Assembly (NCBI RefSeq): GCF_021134715.1
Contig: NC_060018.1
Location: 4,481,501 to 4,545,500, forward strand
Source: Daphnia pulex
Lineage: Eukaryota; Arthropoda; Branchiopoda; Diplostraca; Daphniidae
DNA length: 64,000 nucleotides
Direction: 5' to 3'
The notes beneath the pieces were generated by a model, which did no database searches, was not told the origin of the DNA, and was given only the letters and a program-made list of their open reading frames with translations. This document shows, one piece after another, positions 58,471 through 64,000 of this stretch (its first letter is position 1; each line of letters opens with the position of its first letter). Position numbers and translations under genes: made by a program.

Positions 58471-59526
58471 TTCGTGTTAAACAAAAACTTAACTACGTTA
58501 AGTTAGATGGTAAGAGAAAATCACCATACGGACGCACATACGGACGTCACTGAACGGCTCCCGCACGAACTGCCAACAACACGAGAAATCTCAACTGCCG
58601 CCGCAAGCCATCAGCTGAATGGTAGCAAGAATTTTTTGGAGCCAAGCCGTTGTATACCGACAGCCAGACCCAACTCAACTATTAATAGACAGATGCCCCT
58701 CAGCAACAGGGTCGCAATCTTGATAGATCATTGGCGCCGGGACATCCACATGCAGTATCCCGCTGACAAACAGCCCATCTCTGCGCTATGTTCCTATCAC
58801 ACTGAGTGCACGAGCACTTCAAAGTATGTAAGACAGGACCTTGGCGAAAAAAAAAGACGACGAACTAACACAGCTGGAAGTTCAAACAATACTGGCGCTA
58901 CAGTTTAGATTCCAGTAGGCGATTGATTATACTGTCCACGATGCCTTCCAAGTGCGTGAACTGTGACGTCATATTCTCACTGCGTCAATGACATGTTGCC
59001 GTGTAAATGATCTTGACTGAGCACAAGATGGTAAGCATGTCTGTTTGATAGATGGGTTGCAATCTAAGTTTATTGTTTTTTTTTTTCTGGCAACACGTCG
59101 ACCCAGCAGTCACATACACACTACAAATAATTAAAAGTCGGATTATTGCATCGGCTTCCAGTACTTGCTTTTTTTCGAATTGTTTGGGATATATGAAGGA
59201 TATGAAGGAAGCCCCAATACAAACTATCGACGGAAGGCATGAGGGAAATAACAGATGGGTCTCAGGGAAATAAACATTTGCAATATCTTTAACCGGATGG
59301 ATACAGATTACAGTCTATCATCAAATAGCATCACACAGTTCGAAGGTATTTTTAAGCACTTCACAAACCGCCCTTAACATTTTATTGCTAGTTATAAAAG
59401 GCGCACAGGATTCAAAGGAGTCAACAAATTTCAAATGCGGTAGCAAGTCAATTAAAGTTTTAAAATCTAAAGCAACACGATAAAAATTAAGAAAAAAACG
59501 GTCAAAAGCGTGATTCAGGAAGATTT
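58471..59526. other. Spacer between MFSD14 5' region and p38 3' end
   Basis: A 133-codon open frame on the plus strand (58507-58908) starts 37 bp from the ATG of the exon at 58381-58470 and shows no known domain; it may be chance. TGACGTCA occurs at 58964-58971. The 3' part next to 59527 is AT-rich and probably the p38 3' UTR. Confidence 0.4.
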
Positions 59527-62634
<3,108 letters not shown>

Positions 62635-63293
62635 TTTGCTGTTTTTTATGATTTTCAAAAAAACATCAAAACAGAAGTAAACAAAGGAAACAAGGAGTTT
62701 GATCGAACAAAGGCGAAATCAAAACAATCAAAACCTCACAAGAATGAACAGGAAATTATAACTTCTACTCAGCCAATTAACAGACGACTAATCGCTCCAT
62801 CTGTTATATTGAGAATCCATATCTACTTTTTGCGATCAATTATTCCCGTGGGTATAATAAACGCATTACTTTTCCAAGATAACCCGTACATATAATTGTT
62901 TAAATTTTCGATTTAAGTCTCATATCACGTATTCATTAGTTTTCCTTTTCATTAATCATTGAAAAAAAAAATGATTAAGAATTGATTAGGTGAACAATAT
63001 AGGGGAATCGTACAACGTTGCACGGTTTAAGCAAAGCGTTACTTGGTAAGTTGCTGAAACCTTCGGAAACTGTCTTGCGGGGTTTTTCAAGAAAATTTCG
63101 TTTTTTCTTTCTATTAAAATCTAAAAACAAGAAACAGGTTTTCAACGAAGGCTCCGAATTCCGGTTTATCTAATCTACTGTGCTTCGAACGCTTGTTAAA
63201 ATAAAAATTGAATTTGATGGTTTTTAAAATATTACTTTCTGGAAAATATTTAATGTTTTTTTTTATTTACACAGCACAAGAATTTTGTCACTT
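62635..63293. other. Spacer: p38 promoter and NFKBIL1 3' flank
   Basis: AT-rich, with no coding motif. It should contain the p38 transcription start and the end of NFKBIL1 transcripts; no clear TATA box was picked out. Confidence 0.45.
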
Positions 63294-64000
63294 TCACTTG
63301 TTAGTGACTGTAGAAACGCAGTTAAATGCATTCAAATATTGAGAAATTTCAGTAACTTTTTTCATAACATTTTCACGTATTTCTTCTTTTAAACGCACGC
63401 CAAATTTCTGAGAAAATTTATCTGGATGCCAAAGTCGCTGCAGCTCGCGCAATGCCTTCCTCTTGGCGTCAGGATCTACCAAATCCTTGACGTGCGCCAA
63501 TATAAGTTGTCCAATCGATTCAACATCATCTGTGGGCTTAAATGGGAGGTCTGATATTTCAATTTGATCTTCAGTTTGAATCAACAAACTAAGTTTGGTA
63601 AGGAATGTAGTAAGCTTTTGAGTAGCTTTAGCCTTTTTTCGAAATTCATTCCGCATTTCTTCATCCCGCAAGAATTGCTGTTGATCTTCCGTAGACCAGG
63701 ATGGCTTCAATTTTGGTGGGGATGGTGGTGTAATATGAAACTTTTGATATGACATTTTTTTCTTATGCTCATCAATCATTCTTTTGGCCCAGGAGTCATA
63801 AGATTCTGTTTCATTTACATCCTCTTGAACAAAATCTTCTTCATATTTTCCCCAGTGACTTCCATATTCATCATCTAGTTCTGCTGAAAGTTTCTTCTGC
63901 CATTCTTTTTCATCTTTCTGTTGAGAAAACTCTGTCTTTTTTTCATTTCCTCCTAAATGATACTCATAGACAGAATCAGCAAGATCCAAAAGATCTTTGG
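63294..64000 (-). CDS. NFKBIL1: NFKBIL1-like protein, C-terminal part (runs off the window)
   Basis: About 235 C-terminal codons are visible, open to the window edge. The diagnostic C-terminus is the J-like segment ALRELQRLWHPDKFSQKFG followed by a helical end (VMKKVTEISQYLNAF), as in NFKBIL1. Upstream it is highly charged and helical (KKTEFSQQKDEKEWQKK, SWAKRMIDEHKKKM, WSTEDQQQFLRDEEMRNEFRKK), as expected for the region after the ankyrin repeats, which would lie beyond 64000. Family members act in the nucleus, with links to mRNA processing and immune signalling. No break was seen in the visible part. Confidence 0.85.
   Translation of the reverse strand, partial: KDLLDLADSVYEYHLGGNEKKTEFSQQKDEKEWQKKLSAELDDEYGSHWGKYEEDFVQEDVNETESYDSWAKRMIDEHKKKMSYQKFHITPPSPPKLKPSWSTEDQQQFLRDEEMRNEFRKKAKATQKLTTFLTKLSLLIQTEDQIEISDLPFKPTDDVESIGQLILAHVKDLVDPDAKRKALRELQRLWHPDKFSQKFGVRLKEEIRENVMKKVTEISQYLNAFNCVSTVTNK

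Noticed and set aside
58507-58908. 133-codon plus-strand open frame beside the MFSD14 alternative exon
   Set aside because: Polar, low-information composition with no recognised motif and no splice or polyadenylation support. Kept only as a remark in the spacer entry.

Overview
The window looks like arthropod nuclear DNA, most likely from a branchiopod crustacean such as Daphnia. The genes are intron-rich with many introns of about 55-90 nt and canonical GT/AG ends. The centrepiece is the ecdysone-induced nuclear receptor E75, with protein motifs closest to arthropod E75. No prokaryotic, viral or organelle genes were seen. Exons below were joined by hand from splice signals, reading phase and recalled family sequences; no search was run.

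Layout. 88-6954 (-): salt-inducible kinase of the SIK2 type. 8671-10716 (-): ERGIC2, an ER-Golgi cargo-receptor relative. 11618-15109 (-): E(z)/EZH2, the H3K27 methyltransferase, with an optional 27-nt exon. 15268-16134 (-): a small FLYWCH zinc-finger gene. 19242-38212 (-): E75, with five alternative N-terminal exons that all join the DNA-binding exon in the same phase, plus a sixth start exon that bypasses the DNA-binding domain. 38213-43175 is a gene-poor stretch. 43176-45499 (+): ZNRF1/2-type RING E3 ligase. 46263-48588 (-): RMC1/Bulli, a MON1-CCZ1 regulator. 49498-51032 (-): a decayed VPS33A copy. 51429-52095 (+): ARMC7, followed after only 11 nt by 52107-52571 (+): HTD2-type mitochondrial hydroxyacyl-thioester dehydratase. 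52639-53852 (-): an orphan rhodopsin-class GPCR. 54603-57700 (-): MFSD14/HIAT1 transporter. 59527-62634 (-): p38 MAP kinase with three mutually exclusive 80-nt exons. 63294-64000 (-): the C-terminal part of NFKBIL1.

The genes are not an operon in the bacterial sense; they are ordinary neighbours. Several themes recur. Isoform choice is built into the DNA in E75 (six start exons), p38 (three exchangeable exons) and E(z) (one microexon). Endosome and Golgi trafficking appears repeatedly (ERGIC2, RMC1, a VPS33A remnant). Short non-coding words are over-represented: the full CRE TGACGTCA occurs at least 13 times, six of them in or near the Sik gene, and a CATCTAGCGG word resembling a CTCF core occurs four times exactly, always in the same orientation, around E75.

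The strongest leads are the p38 triple exon, the ARMC7-HTD2 tandem, the E75 form lacking the DNA-binding domain, the CATCTAGCGG series and the broken VPS33A copy with an unrecognised tail.
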